The translations under genes and the position numbers were made by a program. Of a stretch of DNA of 58,921 nucleotides, positions 57,006-58,921 are shown piece by piece. Each line of letters opens with the position of its first letter. The first letter of the stretch is position 1. Source of the stretch: Longimicrobium sp. (GTDB lineage: Bacteria; Gemmatimonadota; Gemmatimonadetes; Longimicrobiales; Longimicrobiaceae); assembly GCA_036387335.1 (NCBI GenBank), contig DASVTZ010000007.1, forward strand, positions 1-58,921, given 5' to 3'. A model generated the notes under the pieces. That model made no database searches and was not told where the DNA came from. It saw nothing but the letters and a program-made list of their open reading frames with translations.

Positions 57006-58921
57006 TTACCGTGTGGCCGCCGGCTGCGGGGCCGGAGTGCGCGGGCCGGCGTTCTTCACGTAGCGGTCCATCCAGCGGATCATCTCCGCCAGCGTGTGCA
57101 TCACGGATTCACGGCCGCGGTAGCCGTGCGCCTCGTACGGGAGGACGACGTAGCGCACCGTGGCGCCATGGCCCTTGAGCGCGGCGTAGAAGCGCTCGCT
57201 CTGGATGGGAAAGGTGCCGGAGTTGTCGTCCGCCTCGCCGTGGATGAGGAGGATCGGCTCGTTCACCTTGTTGGCGAAGGTGAAGGGGCTCATCCGCGTG
57301 TACGTGTCCGTGGCCTCCCAGTAGCTGCGCTGCTCCGCCTGGAAGCCGAACGGCGTGAGCGTGCGGTTGTACGCGCCCGACCGCGCGATGCCGGCGCGGA
57401 AGAGGTCGCTGTGCGCCAGCAGGTTGGCCGTCATGAAGGCGCCGTACGAGTGCCCGCCCACGCCTATGCGGTCGCGGTCCGCCACGCCCATCTCCACCAC
57501 CTTGTCCACCGCGGCCTTTGCGCTGGCCACGAGCTGCTCGATGTAGGTGTCGTTCGGCTCGGCACCGTTGGCGCCCACGATGGGCATCGTCGGGTTGTCC
57601 AGCACCGCGTAGCCCTGCGTGAGCAGGAAGAGATGCGAGATGCCGCCCGGCCGCGCGAAGCGGTTGGGCGAGTCGCTCACCTGGCCCGCGCTGGCCGCGT
57701 CGCGGAACTCCGTGGGATACGCCCACATCAGCAGGGGGAGCGGACCGTCGCGCCGGGCGTCGTAGCCGGCGGGGAGGTACAGCGTGCCGCTCAGATCCAC
57801 ACCGTCCGCGCGCTTGTAGGTGATGAGCTGGCGCGTGACGCCCGCGAGCTGCGGCGCCGGGTCCGTGAAGCGCGTAACCGCCTGCGCGGTGCCGCCCGGA
57901 AGGGTGCGGACGTAGTAGTTGGGCACCTCCGTCAGCGACTCGCGGCGCGTGAGGATGCGGTTGCCCGAGCGGTCCAGCACCGTGACCACGCTCTCGAAGT
58001 GCGGGTCCTCGGCGCGCCACAGGCGGCGGGTGGCGCCGGTCGCGATCTCCATCCGGTCCAGGAAGGGATAGAGGCCTTTGGGCGACGCGCCCTGGCCCGC
58101 GAGGAAGATCGCGCGCCCGTCCTCCGTCGTCAGCATTACCGGGTGGCCGCTGGCGGTGGAGGTGTACATCGGGCCGCCGGGGTCGCCGTAGCGGTCGTCG
58201 TAGGTGCGGTCCGCCAGCTTGCGCGGCGCCGCCGAGGGGTTGGCGGGGCTGGCGGCGTAGCGGCGCTCCCACCGCGTGTTCCACCAGCGCGACGTCACCA
58301 GCGCGAAGTCGTTCGTCCCCCACGACACGCCGGCGAAGCGCTGGTCCAGGTCCAGCCAGCGCGTGGGCTGCGCGGTGAAGGGAGCGTCCAGCAGGAAGAG
58401 GCGGTCGCGCACCGGCGCCTGCTTGCGCGGGTCGCCCTCGTCCTGTGCCTCCACCCAGAACAGCGTGGCCGGCGCGTCCGACCGCCACTCCACGTCGCGC
58501 GGGCCCGTGGCGACCGCGTCGAATGCGGTGGGGAGGTCGTCGGTCAGCGGGATGTCGGCGACGCGCTTCACCTCGCGCCCCGTCATGTCCAGCACCTGGA
58601 TGCGGTTGGGGAAGCGGCCCGCGGGTGCCACGAAGCTGTACGGCTTCTCGATCCTCGTCACCAGCACGAACCGGCCGTCCGGCGACACGCTGGCGTCCTC
58701 GATGATCCCGGGCTCGCCCAGCCTCGTGGGCGCGCCCCCGGCCACCGGCACGCGCACGAGCTGCGAGGTGAAGTAGTAGTCGAAGAGGCGCGCGTCGTGC
58801 GGCGTCTGCAGCAGGTCCTGGTACGTGCGCCCCGGCGAGGTGCGCCCCAGGTTCTCCTGCACCAGCGGGCCCGTGGGCGCGCGCGGCGCCTGCGGAACCG
58901 CGCCGCGACCGGCCGGCACCT
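57006..58921 (-). CDS. S9-family serine peptidase (glutamyl endopeptidase / dipeptidyl-peptidase-like), 5' truncated by the window
   Basis: About 638 residues present; the start lies beyond the right edge. A beta-propeller-like N-terminal region (LVRVPVAGGAPTRLGEPG, ASVSPDGRFVLVTRIE) leads to the alpha/beta hydrolase domain. Nucleophile Ser is in GVGGHSYGAFMTANLL, the Asp region is PILLIHGEADDNSGTFP and the His is in VVLPYEAHGYRGRES. The layout is closest to the S9D/glutamyl endopeptidase branch. It is likely secreted, but the signal peptide is outside the window. The stop is 14 bp after the nested repeat. Confidence 0.9.
   Translation of the reverse strand, partial: VPAGRGAVPQAPRAPTGPLVQENLGRTSPGRTYQDLLQTPHDARLFDYYFTSQLVRVPVAGGAPTRLGEPGIIEDASVSPDGRFVLVTRIEKPYSFVAPAGRFPNRIQVLDMTGREVKRVADIPLTDDLPTAFDAVATGPRDVEWRSDAPATLFWVEAQDEGDPRKQAPVRDRLFLLDAPFTAQPTRWLDLDQRFAGVSWGTNDFALVTSRWWNTRWERRYAASPANPSAAPRKLADRTYDDRYGDPGGPMYTSTASGHPVMLTTEDGRAIFLAGQGASPKGLYPFLDRMEIATGATRRLWRAEDPHFESVVTVLDRSGNRILTRRESLTEVPNYYVRTLPGGTAQAVTRFTDPAPQLAGVTRQLITYKRADGVDLSGTLYLPAGYDARRDGPLPLLMWAYPTEFRDAASAGQVSDSPNRFARPGGISHLFLLTQGYAVLDNPTMPIVGANGAEPNDTYIEQLVASAKAAVDKVVEMGVADRDRIGVGGHSYGAFMTANLLAHSDLFRAGIARSGAYNRTLTPFGFQAEQRSYWEATDTYTRMSPFTFANKVNEPILLIHGEADDNSGTFPIQSERFYAALKGHGATVRYVVLPYEAHGYRGRESVMHTLAEMIRWMDRYVKNAGPRTPAPQPAATR

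Overview
The window is very GC-rich bacterial chromosome with short intergenic gaps, frequent GTGA or ATGA stop/start overlaps and many secreted or outer-membrane proteins. Gene content (S9 and M13 peptidases, tyrosinase, ENPP-type phosphodiesterase, DUF4173, type II NADH dehydrogenase, RAYT with REP palindromes, CACAGAG-type intergenic inverted repeats) suggests a diderm of the Gemmatimonadota, perhaps Longimicrobium-like. That placement is inference; no rRNA or tRNA gene is visible.

Positions 1-11.5 kb hold housekeeping and secondary metabolism: a GT4 glycosyltransferase with a flippase-like membrane protein, an ECF-type sigma factor with an apparently leaderless promoter, a REP-associated transposase between inverted REP palindromes, a coupled NADH dehydrogenase/hydrolase/amidohydrolase operon, and a tyrosinase-DUF2182-M4 peptidase cluster. 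At 11.7-13.5 kb an AAA ATPase overlaps a DUF4276 Toprim-like protein, a possible PARIS/OLD-like defence pair of visibly lower GC.

Positions 13.5-39.2 kb are mostly core-like: beta-barrel protein, ENPP phosphodiesterase, membrane protein/winged-helix regulator pair with two matching operators, uppS, DUF4173 protein (with an upstream partner that looks frameshifted), OMP, gluQ, FAD/Fe-S dehydrogenase, HNH module, DUF4126, SPFH protein, dinB, DUF72, amidohydrolase and M48 peptidase. Several families of dispersed palindromes fill the gaps.

Positions 39.3-54.6 kb are an accessory region with lower GC: mazEF, a GH-like TIM-barrel protein, then many small minus-strand genes separated by ~90-100 bp imperfect palindromes with integron attC-like ends (about GCCTAAC to GTTAGGC). 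No integrase is present, so this looks like a cluster of attC sites lacking integrase (CALIN). Cargo includes DUF433/DUF5615 toxin-antitoxin, a Swt1-type HEPN plus DUF5343 pair, another HEPN-like protein, an endonuclease III-like enzyme and small membrane proteins. Three truncated direct copies of the 3' end and terminator of the flanking M13 peptidase gene subdivide this region, suggesting repeated insertion at that gene's end.

Positions 54.6-58.9 kb carry the intact M13 peptidase and a 5'-truncated S9 peptidase, separated by a nested (one inside another) inverted repeat.
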